Part shown: piece by piece, positions 10,043 to 23,045 of the stretch
How positions within the stretch are numbered: the stretch's first letter is position 1
Layout: every line of letters starts with the position of its first letter
Assembly (NCBI GenBank): GCA_012295275.1
Contig: CM022673.1
Span: 1,679,605-1,722,104 of the forward strand
Length of the DNA stretch: 42,500 nucleotides
From: Chrysomallon squamiferum
Lineage: Eukaryota > Mollusca > Gastropoda > Neomphalida > Peltospiridae
Direction: 5' to 3'
The notes under the pieces: model-generated
Told to the model about the DNA's origin: nothing
Database searches by the model: none
What the model saw: only the letters and a program-made list of their open reading frames with translations
Translations under genes and position numbers: made by a program

Positions 10043-13000
10043 ATGGCAAGAGCCGATCTTAACGCAATCCAGTCGAAACTTAAACAGGCGATCCAAAACC
10101 ATCAGGTAGGCCTACTGAGAAACTTCTTTCAAAGCCAGAGATTATCGATCGCCTTGCCCATTGACAAGTTTTTGTGACAAAGTTGCAAAATTACTCTTAA
10201 ATACCAAAATTATTTTTCTTATTAAATAATAATTGTTTTGAGACAAAATACATGGAATCTAGAGGATCTATGTTTTATATTGCGTTAGAAAACGTCTTGT
10301 TTCCATGGGTGCGACAGGTCCATACCATAGTGATGCGCTTTCGTATTCTTAGCATATTTATAATGTAATCGAAAAAGTAAACTTTATTGATAAAAACAAA
10401 AAATATATATCAAGATAATTTTATTTAGTATGTAATTTATTCATTTTGTTTGCAGAAGCTTGTTGTCAAGATGAAAGCTGACCCAGAGGTAAGATATTTG
10501 CGTTTTTTGCCACTTTTGTACAAGCTCATCAACAACCCTGCTTGTTCTCTCTGCTATCATCAGCCAACTTATTGATTTTTGTTGTGGAAACTTTTAGTGC
10601 GGCCATTTTCTACACGTAACTGTTATCAGATTTATTGCTTCTACTGTTAAAATGTATAATTATGTTTTCTTTTTCTAGAATTCTGGGTTGAGAAAAAAAA
10701 TTCATCATCTGCAAGGAGAAATAATGGTGCTAAGTGATGAACAAGTAAGTTAAAATTATTTAATTTTTTTCACCTTTGTCACTGATAACAGAAGTTCTGT
10801 GACCTACTATGGAAAGCTAATGCAGCAGGAATTTATTGATTTTTATATTTTTCCTTCTTCATAATTTCCATAACTTTTATCTTTTCTTTCCACATGGAAT
10901 TTTAGACTAAAATAAATTTAAATATTGCCTCAGTTATAGCTTTGGTTCACATAATTTTTTTTTACAGATTTTAAAACTTATAATGTTTTGTAAATATTTA
11001 TAATTTAAACTATAAAGTTGACAGTCTCCCAACCCTTTTTTATTGTTATTTTTTTTTTTCCATAGTGGGATATTGAAATACTGAACTTTATAGTTTTTAA
11101 ATTAGAGGTATATATGCATTTAAGCTTTTATTTCATATTTTAATATCCCATTCAGGTAAATGTCAAAATATATTGTGTTAAAAGTTAATAAAAGTTAAAA
11201 ACAAAGATGTTTGTTTCAATTTCTTGAAAATATTACAACTTAAACCAAGGTTATGCTTCCTGGTACTGTATACCTTTGATATAATACTCAATATTAAAAA
11301 ATGTGTTAATTCATAATGACATTTATGTCTTTGTGAAACTGTGTGAAGTTTCATAATATTGTATATTTAGAATTCACTTATAAACAGTTTTAAATGGCAC
11401 AGGCATAGATTAGTGGTTAAAGGGCTAGCTTCAGCTTTAGCAAGCACTTCATATTTTGCCTTTATGGCAGTTTCTCTTTTTGATCACATTTCTTCATCAA
11501 ATGTATTAAAGGCCATAGTATATATTTATTTCTGTGGAAAAATGAATATCAAATATAGATAAGAAGATCACACGAGGCAACATGTCATGTGATAATACAT
11601 AACAAACAACTTAATTTTAAAATAGATTTATGGTATTTTGATAAATTACTTAGTAAATATAATATTGAATCTTGAAAAAAACATGAGAACAAATTTAGCT
11701 GCAGTTAATGAAATAAGAAATAAAATAAAATAAAAGAAATACTGATGCCTGACAGATAGTTTTGATAGAAGCAATATCTTAAGTTTACACATGGTTTTTA
11801 AAACCATTTCCTTATTAAGAAAAATCATAGATATAACCTTGCAAAAATTCATTATGTTTTTAAATAGTGAAATATTTAAGCTAATTAATTTTTTTTTTAA
11901 TGTTTTTTAGTATGTTTAGTTAAGATTGTAATTAATATAGTATTCTAATTTGTCTATAAACTTCTTTAATATATTCGTTTGAGACAGTTTTATTATTCAG
12001 ACTAACATGTTGCAAGCATTAGATCTGTACTTCAACTTTATTTAACTTGTACTCAACATTTTAAACGAGGCAGGGTCCACACTTTTTCCAAGCTGGAGAG
12101 CAAAAACAGTATCCCAGCTTCTTTAACTTGGTGCCATTGAAGTGAACATGCTGCATGGCATATTTTAGTACCCAAAGCTATTAGAATGAGCTTTCTAATG
12201 ACATGTGGCAAGACTGGAACAAAAAAAAAAATTGCAACATATTTTTCTTGAAAAATCAACTTCAAACTTAAATTACATTGCAACGTATTTACACCCAACA
12301 TTCATATTTTACAATAATTGAACTTCAGGAGGGTTTCTGGGTTTTCACCCTTTGATCTCTCCATGGGGTAGGTTGCGGAAGTTGACTTTGATTGATACTT
12401 GAAAATCAGCTTGTAGCTGCCACTTCTTGCTTTACGTTCAGTGTTAATTACTGAAACACATTATTTGGTTTTAATTTAAGTGATCCAAGTTATAAAAAGA
12501 AAGTCAAGAAATATACTTAGACTTATTACTGCATCCAGCAACAAAATGTTGGTTCAACATATGCAGGCTTCTGGTTTAGTATTAACACTGCATACTACTT
12601 TCTAAATTATCGCTATCATGTAAATGTCAAGTAAAAACTCCTCTCAGTACTGCACTGATCATATTTAAAATGGAATAGTTGATTATCTTTATTCACTCAA
12701 AATCCATATAAAAGGTTTTAAGTTATTGCCATTTATGTGTTCTGCTATGTGGTGATAATCTGTTTATATCTGCATAAGTCATTTTGGCCTTTTCCTCACT
12801 TCTGGAGGACTGTGTCATCATGCAGAAGACAATTATTGTCAAAACAAATACTGTTGCCCTCTAGATGAATTTCTTTCAGGCTTTTAAATCCCACACAATA
12901 CTGATCATCAGAAATAGAAAGAAACTGTCAAAAATGGTAGTTTTTTGCACTTTTATCATTTTATATATTTGTCTTTCTCATTTCCATGATTTGACATTTT

Positions 13001-16000
13001 TTTGATATTGCATATTCAACCTTGAAAATTTGTGAGGTAATTCTTGTGATACTGCTAAAATAGATCTCCATATATGGTCACTGTCATTTGTTAATTAATC
13101 ATGTTAATGTTTGTTACTAGTTGCTGAAAATGGCTTATATCACATTTGCATATGTTGCGACATTTCATCAGTATTCAAAGCATCATATCTCAAAAACTAA
13201 GCAAGATAGAAAATAATTCTTTATTGTATTCAAAAACCAAAAAATCAAAAATAGAAATTTAAAATTTGGGCTGGCGCTACCTATTAACAGGTAGTACAAT
13301 AAATAAAAATCAAAGAAAAAATGTCTAATACTAGAGAAAAATGTAAATTAGAAATGTTACTATTATTAAAAAAATAAATTATAACTGTTATAACTGAATG
13401 AAGAAAAACCAGTATACTGAGATAATTAGGATTATAATTAGAAATAATGATATTTAGCATTAAAAGAGCTCATGACATTTGGGTATGTCTAATAAATCAA
13501 AATATTGAGATTTATGTACTTCCCCTGTTTGTTCTCTTTGTTTGTCGGATGTGGTTTAAATACATTTTTTTTTGTAGTGTATTTAGTATATTTTCTCTTT
13601 TGAAAATGGCTTATAGAATAAAACTCATTATAACAGAGTTCAGGCAAATACTGTCAATCACATTTTAAAACTGGTACACATAGAAATGTATTCATACTCT
13701 GTTTTAGAATACTTCTCTCTACCTGTATGATTATCACTAAGTTACCAGTTAATACTTATATTTGATGATATTTCACTATGAAATTTTCCTCTTTTACACA
13801 AATTTAAGAATAATTTAATTAAACATCCATGAATGGTTTTGTTTTACTTATCTAAAATGCTAAATAAAAGGCTTAATTTGTTTCCATATATGTAGTTCTT
13901 ATTAAATAAATGTTTCCAAAGAAGATGTCTACTGACTAATATTAAATTTCTTAAATTATCATTCCAATTCCTCCATCCTTGATTACAGGCCTATATGCTT
14001 AAAGATTATTTATAATATATAATGTATTTGATTTACATTGACCAACTAAAATGAAGTCATTGTGTTAAGTCTAGAAGCATGAAATATTCCCTGAAACAGT
14101 GATAACAAGTATAATTTAAATTAGAATAGATTCTCTTTTATTAGACATGTGTTATGTTAATAAATCTTAAGTAATTCTTTCTTTGTTAATATTACTTATT
14201 TCATATTAAAAGGATAGTCTGGTTTTAATTTTGAATGAATTTGTGTTCATTTTTTGGTAAATTAATACATTTTTAAGATTAATTTATATATATATATGTA
14301 TATTGTTTTTAGAAAAATATAGTGCAGAATTTGCGGAAGGAATTGGTAAAACCGCAACCCTTGGCACCAAAACCAGTTAGCACTCCTGCTAGTCAAGCTG
14401 CGATACTTCCAAGACCACCACAGCCAGTGCAGAGTCAAGCGATTATCATCCCCACCAACCTGCCACCTGCATTTACTGTGACCGTGCCAGCTGCCCATGT
14501 GAAAGTAAGTGTGTTCACTATTCACACTGCATTTATTTTATTTATGTAATTTGGTAAATTGAATGGTGAAGTTCATTTTACCTAATCATTTACTTTTATT
14601 TTTCAAATGTGTGGGCATTTACGAGTGGAAATTAATGTATGTAGCTCATTTTTCATTTTTGTGCAGGGTCAAGTGTGCAACAATCCTCTCCAGCAGCTAG
14701 CTGCACAACTGGTCAGCAGTGGTCAGACACTTACTATTCAGCCAATTATTGGCCAAAACATTCAAGCCACCGATCTGACCAACTGCAAAATGGTGTGGAC
14801 TACACTGCCACAGGCTGTGACTGTGAATAACAACATTCCTCTTAAAGCAACTCCGCCATCTACGCCAACTTCAAGAAGTTCTTCCCCACCAATTCGTGTG
14901 CCACAATACCACATCAATACCAACAAGTCTCCTACACAGGTTATTTTTATACTGTACATCTATAGGAAGCTAGACTGTACATGTGAAAATTCAGTAGTCT
15001 CTTTGAAGAAAAGAGAAATAGTTCCATCTTAAATTTTTAAATTTATTTTTATTTGTTTACAGAAAAAAAATCCAAGCTAAAAACCGATAAGAAAAAAGCC
15101 ACTTAACAAATTTAATAATTTAGAATTTTTGTGTTATACTGCTGATGGGTTTTTGTTATTTTTTTATAGTAAAATGTTATATTTAGTTTTTTGTCAGTTT
15201 CACAAATGATTCAGTTAACAGAGGTTTAGTCTTTTCTATGACAAAATATCAAAATCTGATTATATAAATCAATGCAAAATAGACAGATTTATGAGGTAAT
15301 ATTGTAAACTAAATTCATTTTCACACCACTCGTGGAGAATATTAAATATTTTGGAAAAATGATAGGAGCATTTACCTGCTGAAGTGTAATCCTAGAGGTT
15401 TTCTTATCTGGTATTACAGTTATTTGCTTGCTGTATATATATTTTATGTTAATGTAAAAATCTTGTATTTGTGATTTCAGGCAACACAGGCATTGCAGAA
15501 TCATGATGACAACCTGATGCCTCCTCCGCCTGAAACAAAACGTCGGAAATTCTCAGACTCAGAGTTGCCTGAAAAAGTGCTTAAAGATATCAGGGTGAAT
15601 GTCGATAAACCAACATACTCTCCTGAAGAGAGACGGGTAAGCACTGTACGTTTAAATATATTTCAAGAAATATAGTTAAGAAATAGTGCAGAAAAAAAAA
15701 AAAAAAATTAAAATTAAAATAAAAATAAAAACAGTAAAACAGCTACAGAAAAATTGTTATTATAGCAAGTTCTGGAATCCAGATTTTATTGCCAGATTTG
15801 TTACACTGAGCTGAAAAACTGACTTAAGAAAATTAAAACATTGCTAGCTTTGCTAGAAGTGTTTATATATTGTTTATTATGTGACTCTTTCAATAATATG
15901 TTCACTTTTAAGCAGTATTAATATGTTAGCGTTAAAGGAATGTTAGTAATTCAGTTACGTTTTCATTCATTTATAATAATGTTAAACATCCTCTACTAAA

Positions 16001-17728
16001 TAATAACCAACAAATTTGATAGAATTGGCATTCAATTTTAAATTAATCTGCAGTGTGTCCAACACTCCCCAGACCTGATGTTAATTTTAATCTTTCAGTG
16101 TTTAAAATTAATTTGCTTTAGTAGGTTTTTGTTTTTCTTTTTAGAAAATGGAGTTTATGGCGTCACTGGATTTGATATCCAAAGAATCACTGAAAGGTAA
16201 TTATCAGGAGTTTAAAAATTTATTGAGGATATTTATAAAAAATTGTTTCTGTTTCTTACTTAGCTTATATTTGAATTAAATTTTTTATTTAAGGTTGTTT
16301 GGCTTGATGTTATTGAGAAAAAGTTAAAATAAAAATGTAGGTTTTGTGTCCAATAAAATTTAAATTTTATTTAAAAAATGAAATTCCAAATAGGAAAAAA
16401 ATGTCAGTGTTGTGTTTTCTATCCAAGAAATGAACTGTTATATCTGATGACTATAACTGTTGTATTTTAATGATAATCTAAAATTATAAATGTTGTCAAT
16501 TTGTTTTCAGAACTCCAAGGGCGTAGAACGGAACGAAAACGTCGATCAACCGCCAATCCACAGTTCACATACCAGCTGGACCAAGCAGTACGCTGTTTTT
16601 ACCTTTTTTATTATATAAAAAATATACTAAATTACCTTCTTTTTTCTTTATTAGAATTAATGTTTAATATTTTTGTAGAAATAGCTATACTGCAGACAAA
16701 AACAAAACAAAACAACAAAAAAAATAAAAATGCCATGTTTAATTCTGGGTTTCCAAGGTTGTTACAGGATTCAGCTGAACTACTTTGAGACTACAGATGT
16801 AGTTTTTAATGTCAGGTCATTCTATCGTGTAAAGCTAGTTTGCAAAAATTGTGAGAAAACTGTAAAATGATAATCAAAAACGTATGACAAATTTAATTAG
16901 TTTTTTCTTTTGGGAAATAATTTTTCAAAGGGTTAAATTTCATCAAAGCAGTTATCAGAAAACTGGTGTATTAGCAAATTATTTTATTTCATTTTATTTA
17001 AATTGTTTCTCTTCCATCAGAGAAAGAAGGTTGCTAACTATTTGCTCACTTCTCCTCGTCCTGCCAAGAGACCGAGAGGTAAATTTTATCAAATAAAGAT
17101 CAAATAAACTGTTTTAAATTTGGACAAGTCAACTTTGTTTCTACTATTTTGTTAATTTTTTTTTTTTTTTCTTCTAGTTTAAGACATTAGGAGCAGTTAA
17201 TATTTAATGGAATTTTAGAAAATGATAAATAAATCGTATTTATAACAGTTTTTAAAAATTTAAGTCAGAAATGACAAAATACAGACTTGTGTTTTAACAT
17301 TCCAGTTATAATTTAATTCTATACAGAACATTTAACTTTCAGAATCTACTATGTTTTAATATTCACTGTGATGTTTTGTTTGCAGGTCGACCACCAAAAC
17401 ATGGCCGTTCTTCCAACAACAGCAGTCCTAACACACCGGATTCAACAGAGGGTTCAGGTGACTGGAAGAATGGATTCCTAAACGTATGTTGTTCTTGACT
17501 CATCTTTTTGTTTTGTTTTACTGAGAATAATATTTATTTTGAAATTTCAAGAATGATGACAATTTCTGCCTTTTATAATGTGGTTTTATGATTTCATACG
17601 TTCCGGTGCATTCTAAATTATATTTTGTATGTTTTTTGTTATGTGTTTTAAGTGTTTAAAACTAATAGGTATTGTATGTGAAAATAATGAGATAAAGGTT
17701 GTATCATTATAGTAAATTATTATGTTTT

Positions 17729-17809
<81 letters not shown>

Positions 17810-19939
17810 TTTATTTATTTATTTATTTATTGGATTTATTTTTTTTATCTTTATTATTACTTTTTGTAACCAAGATTATTAACAGTTAAAAAAAACACCC
17901 AAAAAACAAAAACAAACATATATGGTTTTACTTCAATATTTTCCTTCATTTAGGGCAGCACTCCTGTTGACTGCTGTGTAATTTGTGGCAAAGATAGCGA
18001 CCTCATTATGTGCAATGCTTGTAACAGGATGTACCACCCCTACTGTGTAACACCACCAATTGTTACACTCCCTCAAGGCATCTGGAACTGTGCAAAATGC
18101 CAGGTAATGTACAGCTCAAATCTGTTTATTCACATTTAAATTTAATAACTACGGTTCAGTCATACTTCAATTTGTTGTTAATATTCCACTTGCAAGCTTA
18201 CTTAATTGCTGCTGTTTTATTTAACTGAGTAAATTAAGAGGCTTAGACAAAGCAATAATAATAACTGGAATTCTTTTCATTAATAATTTTTGTTGGTAGT
18301 TTCAATTTGAAGAATGATAATTTTAATTTTCTAACTTTAATATGTATATATATATTTTTTTTGTTAAAATAAAGTCCTCTCTGTGTAATCTTAGTAATAC
18401 ATTAAAAACATTTCACTGTATATAAAAATAAAAGTTAATTAAAAAAAATAAAATATTAGTTAATTAAAATATTTTGTTCATAACAGTTTAGATTACAAGA
18501 GCATTCTATTACCAATCTAGAAAACTGTTTTTTGTCTTGCAGCCAAATGGCAAACATACCCTTGATCCTTCAGGCCTTTGCAATGTTAATTCATATATAA
18601 CAGCCAAAGCAGGTAATATTTCCATTACAACATGTTATATTTGTAGTACTTTTTATGTTCATAGCATAAGTAACAGAGCTTAGTTTTGAAGATGAAACAG
18701 GTTTTTATTTTATGTGAACAGGATCCAGTTTTGTAAGATTCATGTTTCAGACTATAAAATTATTTCCCTTGATTTGCAATATATATTTGAGAATGGTTTG
18801 TCTGAGTATATAAATACCAAACATTTTCCATCAGTACTTAATGCATAATTAAATAAATAAATTCTTTGTTACTTACAGTTTTCTTGGGGTTTTTTTAATT
18901 ATAGATCTAGGATACACATTTTGTTTCATAAAGCCTTGCTATATTTGTTAAGGTGAATACATTTTTTTAAGGATTTGCAAAAATAAGATAAAAACTAATA
19001 AAATCACAGTATTCCAGAATTGTTACATATTTTTCTTAATATTAAGATATTAAATTTAAATTTAAATTCATTTTGATAATAACTAAGTTTTATTTAAAAT
19101 AAAACCAAATTATTATTTTTTCTTCAGCAAAGGAAGATGAAAAAAGAAAACTGAGAAAGAGGAATGCAGAATTGGCCAACGAAAAAACACAGCTGGAAGT
19201 AAAACGAAAAAAACTGCAGGACAATTTCCAGGTAATTTATGAAAAAATCAACTCTATAAAACAGCAGAAATCAAGTTTGCATATATTTCTTTTAAATTTG
19301 TTTTTGAAAACGGTGATTATAAATGAACATTATTATTATTATTATTTTCTTAATAATAAATGTTAGTCATAGAATAAAATAACTAAAAATAATTTTGCTA
19401 ACATTTTGAATTTTGGAACAGTTTTAATTCCAAGCCAGGATAAAAGCCTAAATCCATTTCTCCAGTTTGGATGCTTTTATTTTCTATCTCTCTTTTTAAA
19501 AAGATTAGAGAAAATTTTCAACATGATCTTATACTTTATATTTTTATGTTTTATTGTTAAAATATAGCATTGGACAAAGAAATAGGATTATTATTATCAT
19601 TATTTTTAAATACTGTCAAAAAGTTCATTACTTGCTATCATCATTTATATCTTGTAAATCTTAATAGTCTGGTATTGAAATCTGGAACCCAATTATTAGT
19701 CTAATTTTTGTTTTGTTTGAGTAAAATTTCTTAGTGCACCAATGTCATGCTTTTCAGTCATCTGTTTATTAATTTATTCATTCAGTTTAACGGTTTTGAT
19801 ACTAGTAAGCTATTAGTGTGTTAATTATTGTTTGTAGAGACAAGTAAAAAAGAACCGTAAACTTGTAGAGGATGCAAACAAGAGACAACAATCCATTGAC
19901 AATCTGAAAAATCTGATGAAAGCTGTGAAATCAAAATAA
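10043..19939 (+). CDS. PHF21A: PHF21A/BHC80-like PHD finger protein, complete (14 coding exons)
   Basis: Chromatin reader of the LSD1-CoREST repressor complex that binds unmodified H3K4. Exons: 10043-10105, 10456-10488, 10679-10744, 14313-14504, 14667-14939, 15481-15636, 16145-16196, 16511-16587, 17021-17078, 17386-17483, 17954-18103, 18543-18612, 19128-19231, 19838-19939; every intron is GT/AG and phases join, giving 497 codons and TAA. Residues 1-70 are a coiled coil like that of vertebrate PHF21A; about 73-261 are Pro/Ser/Thr/Gln-rich. A conserved RTERKRRSTANP block lies near 285-296, an AT-hook (RGRPPK) at 323-328, and a PHD finger at 362-406 with ligands C364, C367, C376, C379, H384, C387, C402, C405. 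Residues 430-495 are a basic coiled coil. Human PHF21A is about 630-680 residues with a longer Gln-rich middle. Vertebrates have paralogues PHF21A and PHF21B; this may be the single ancestral type. The start is the first ATG of an open exon. Confidence 0.93.
10745..14312 (+). other. PHF21A: PHF21A intron 3 (3.6 kb), longest intron
   Basis: AT-rich intron with no recognisable exon. It holds a SINE-like fragment at about 11396-11450 and a stretch of more ordinary base composition at 12050-13270 that may be an old transposon remnant. The other PHF21A introns (190 nt to about 850 nt) hold only AT-rich sequence and short repeats. Confidence 0.8.
11396..11450 (+). mobile_element. Possible 5' fragment of a tRNA-derived SINE
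   Basis: The stretch begins GGCACAGGCATAGATTAGTG and continues GGTTAAAGGGCTAGCTTCAG. This resembles, from memory, the tRNA-like head of mollusc/cephalopod SINEs (GGCACAGGCATGGCTGTGTG, then GGTTAAG, GCTTGCTT) including an A-box-like segment. The B box and 3' tail are not recognisable, so at most it is a decayed fragment. Confidence 0.4.
17021..17483 (+). CDS. PHF21A: PHF21A exons 9-10: basic region and AT-hook
   Basis: Exon 9 (17021-17078) ends in a basic SPRPAKRPR stretch. It joins in phase 1 to exon 10 (17386-17483) to give RGRPPKHGR, a canonical AT-hook for the minor groove of AT-rich DNA. A Ser/Asn/Pro linker leads into the PHD exon. Human PHF21A has KRGRPPKY in the same place. Confidence 0.9.
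17731..17832. repeat. Compound (ATT)n-(AGT)n-(TTTA)n microsatellite in PHF21A intron 10
   Basis: Ten ATT units change abruptly to about 16 AGT units (17761-17808) and then to TTTA units. It lies about 120 nt before the PHD exon. Confidence 0.95.
17954..18103 (+). CDS. PHF21A: PHF21A exon 11: PHD zinc finger
   Basis: A 150-nt phase-0 exon that encodes almost exactly one C4HC3 PHD finger. Spacing is CVIC, CNAC, YHPYC, then WNCAKC. The aspartate before the first cysteine pair (D362) and the methionine in LIMC (M375) match positions that, from the BHC80-H3 structure as I recall it, line the unmodified Lys4 pocket, so H3K4me0 reading is probably kept. Confidence 0.92.
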
Positions 19940-20628
19940 ATACAAGGCCAAGACAAGGAAAGATACTGTATACTTGAACCTGATACTCAACATGAAATTG
20001 TTTTTTAAAAAAAAAACTACAAAAAAACAACATTGTTTCATTAATCAGAAGAGCGATTACTTCATTTTTTGTGTTTTTTTTTTTTACCTGGGAATACCTC
20101 TTGATTTCCTTGGGTCATAATGAATTTTTTATTTTTATAATGTATTTCATTAGTGATATGCTTTATGTTCACTTACATCATGCCAAGTACAAACTATATC
20201 TTCAGAAGTATATCCTTGTATTATTATTAAAAAAAATGTTGATTAGTAAAGTACTAGCTTTTATGTCATAAAAATGCTAAATTGTGACTTATTAATTTAT
20301 TTTTGATTTTTTAATAACATCCACAGATAATTATTATATGTGGAATGCAATACATCATTCATATTTTATATTTAAAAAAAAGAAAAAAAGAATTATAAAT
20401 TATATATATATTTTTTTAATATATTTCTTAAGTAACTAATTACTTTCCACTTAATACATAAAGTCAAGCTGGTAGATAAATATTCATGGCAGCACAACCC
20501 ACCCCAAAAATAACAACAAACAATTGTGCTCTACTTCTCAAAATACTTTAGTGTTAGTTAGCTAAAATAGAAAAAAAAGAAGTTAAAAATTAAAAATTCT
20601 TTCAGTAGTCAGATTGTGCCATGGCTTT

Positions 20629-20723
20629 TTTCCCCTTTGTTTTTCTTCTTTTTTTTCCCTTCTTTTTTCTTTCTTTTCTTTTCTTTTTGTTATTTACCTA
20701 TTTTTTTCTTTTTCTTTTACTAG
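20629..20723 (+). repeat. Pyrimidine-rich tract (CT/T-rich)
   Basis: Almost pure C/T sequence of about 90 nt within the PHF21A 3' region; a second such tract lies at about 21507-21570. Confidence 0.85.
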
Positions 20724-21717
20724 TCAAAGTCAGCTTGCCTTTGATATCATACTTGAAATTTTGCCCTAAATATGAAAAATTATAGAAAACCATATCTCAT
20801 ATGAAGTCACACATACATCATGATCCACTTTATCTATTAGTATAAGAAACTATCATAGATTTAAAAAAAAAAAAAACAACAACAACCAGTAAATAAATAA
20901 ATAAATAAATAAAAAAAACCTAGAGAAACTCCACCCTGTACTGTAAGATAATTATTTATTATTATTATTATTATTTTTTTTTTATTCTGTTTCTAAATGC
21001 TGGATGTGTCCATGTGTATCTGTGTGTGTGCACATATGTGAGAGAGGGTGTTTAAAGATAAATAGTTGTGAATGCATACATGTATGTGGGTGTGTATGTG
21101 TGAACTGAAGTGAAGAACATATCCAGCTTACTTGTTAGTATATAAATAATATGCTAAAAGCCATTACTGTAGATTTAAAAAAAAAAATATATTTTTGTGC
21201 TTGTTTGTGTGTGTGTGTTTGTGTGTGTATGTGTGTGGGTCTATAAGAGTGTGAATCAGTTAAGTGATTGTATCTAATTTATTTGTTAAAAAGTAAAACT
21301 TTTTTCTTCTTTTTTTTCAATTAATACATAAAAATTATACAAACAGTTTAAGTTATTGAAGTTGCTATTAGTAATCTACTCTTTGTTTATATTTCTTCTG
21401 TCCAACCTTTTGATTTACTCTTTAGAATGAAAAACTTGTATAAATTTTGTAATGTGATTGTTAAGGAAATTCTGTATTTTGAGAAATGAATAACATGTTT
21501 TTGTGATTTTTTTTCCCCTTTTTTTTGGTTTTTTTGTTTGTTTTTTTTGTTTTGTTTTTTTGTTTTTTAGATTAATATTCTTTTAAAAACAATTATTTTG
21601 TCCAGCCTTAATAATGGTTGTGAAAAATTAAAAGATAAAAAAATTAAACAAAAAGCCTTTTAAAATGCAGTTACTATGTTGATTATTTATTGTTGTCTTG
21701 CTGGATGTAAATCCATT

Positions 21718-21734
21718 AATAAAATTTGTACATA
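21718..21734 (+). promoter_or_regulatory. PHF21A: AATAAA hexamer next to a Pumilio-type site
   Basis: AATAAA at 21718-21723 is followed by TGTACATA at 21727-21734. The hexamer is the first strong proximal poly(A) candidate I noted, 1.8 kb after the stop; the octamer matches the Pumilio consensus TGTANATA. Cleavage just after the hexamer would be expected to fall near or after the octamer. Confidence 0.4.
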
Positions 21735-21890
21735 AACTTTCCATTTTATGATGAAGAAGTGAATGACAAAATGTCAAAACAGTGCAATTTTTATGTATTT
21801 TATTGTGATTTTGAAACTTTCATTCCTTTTGCTTGTCTGTCCATTGTAATATTAACAAAAGGCACCTTAATGTACACTTACATAGATCTT

Positions 21891-21915
21891 AAAAAAAAAA
21901 AAAAAAAAAAAAAAA
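21891..21915. repeat. A25 homopolymer
   Basis: Uninterrupted A run in the PHF21A downstream region. Similar long homopolymers are T24 at 22324-22347, A20 near 22561 and T22 near 23838. Confidence 0.95.
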
Positions 21916-23010
21916 TCAAAATATTAAAAATGAATTTTATATATTTTTATATGTATTCTAGCCATTTTGCTTCTTAGCTAATGTATTAGTTTTTAATTGC
22001 AATTTTTTTACATCTGCATGAGTGAACATGAACTATGACAATGCTTAATGTTTATTGTCAGTTTATTGTATTATTTATTTATTTAATTATTAATTTAATG
22101 TATTATTACTATTATGATTTTTTTACTTTTATGATTGTAAAAGTACTAACTGAACTCTGAAGTCAGGTTTTATTTTTTTATTATCCAAAATTTCTTTTAA
22201 TATATGCAGTCTGAATAAACATCAAATGGTAAATGAAGCCTTTTTTTCAATTTAAAAGTCTTCCACCATATTTGTAGGCTTTAGACCTGCTTTCAGAATT
22301 TTAGCAGAGTGGCAGAATATTAGTTTTTTTTTTTTTTTTTTTTTTTTGAAAGGCCAGAATTAAATTTCCTAAGTTAGGTATAGTTTTTAACATGGTTTTA
22401 TTTAACGCTCATTTTATTTTGTGCAAGATTGCACAATTGGATTTATATACTAATTCTTAAAATGTTATATGTTCTAATTTTATTTATAATTTTTTTTTTT
22501 ATGTAAGTTATGAAAAAAACATTTTTGCTATACAACTGCTATGCCATATCAACAGAATATAAAAAAAAAAAAAAAAAAAATGCAGATCATTGTTGAAAAA
22601 AAAAAAAATACTGTAATGTTGTAAATTTTGTTTCTATTTATTGTTGTTATTGTTACTGTCTTGGTGCCTTTTGTAAAAGAATATTATTACAGTACCTGTA
22701 TGTATGTTTCCTTTATATCTCAAACAGGATGATGTAGAAAAATCTCTAAATTAGTTTGTCACATGTTATGTGTGTGGAAGTGTGAATCTGGTCTATGCAG
22801 ACTTTTTTCTGTTTTGTTTTGTATTATAACTAGTTAGATCTGTGAATACTGTGTGCTGTAGATGATACATGTAACACTGTTGCTCAAAGTACGTTGTTAT
22901 CTTTAACAAACAGTTTCATAATAGAAATTAAGGTGACTGTAGCATAATTTTAACTGTTATTGCATTTATATATTTTCCATAATAATCTTACAACTGAACT
23001 AGTCAAAATA

Positions 23011-23011
23011 T

Positions 23012-23042
<31 letters not shown>

Positions 23043-23045
23043 TTC
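23011..23045 (+). repeat. (TTTA)n array, AU-rich-element-like
   Basis: Overlapping ATTTA pentamers. Similar arrays lie near 23638, 23755, 24250 and 28440. If transcribed they match class II AU-rich elements, but they may simply be microsatellites. Confidence 0.85.

Noticed and set aside
11646-12301. Minus-strand frames in PHF21A intron 3
   Set aside because: Short, antisense, no family motifs and no conserved splice context.
14262-14525. Minus-strand frame opposite PHF21A exon 4
   Set aside because: Antisense shadow of a real, spliced coding exon.
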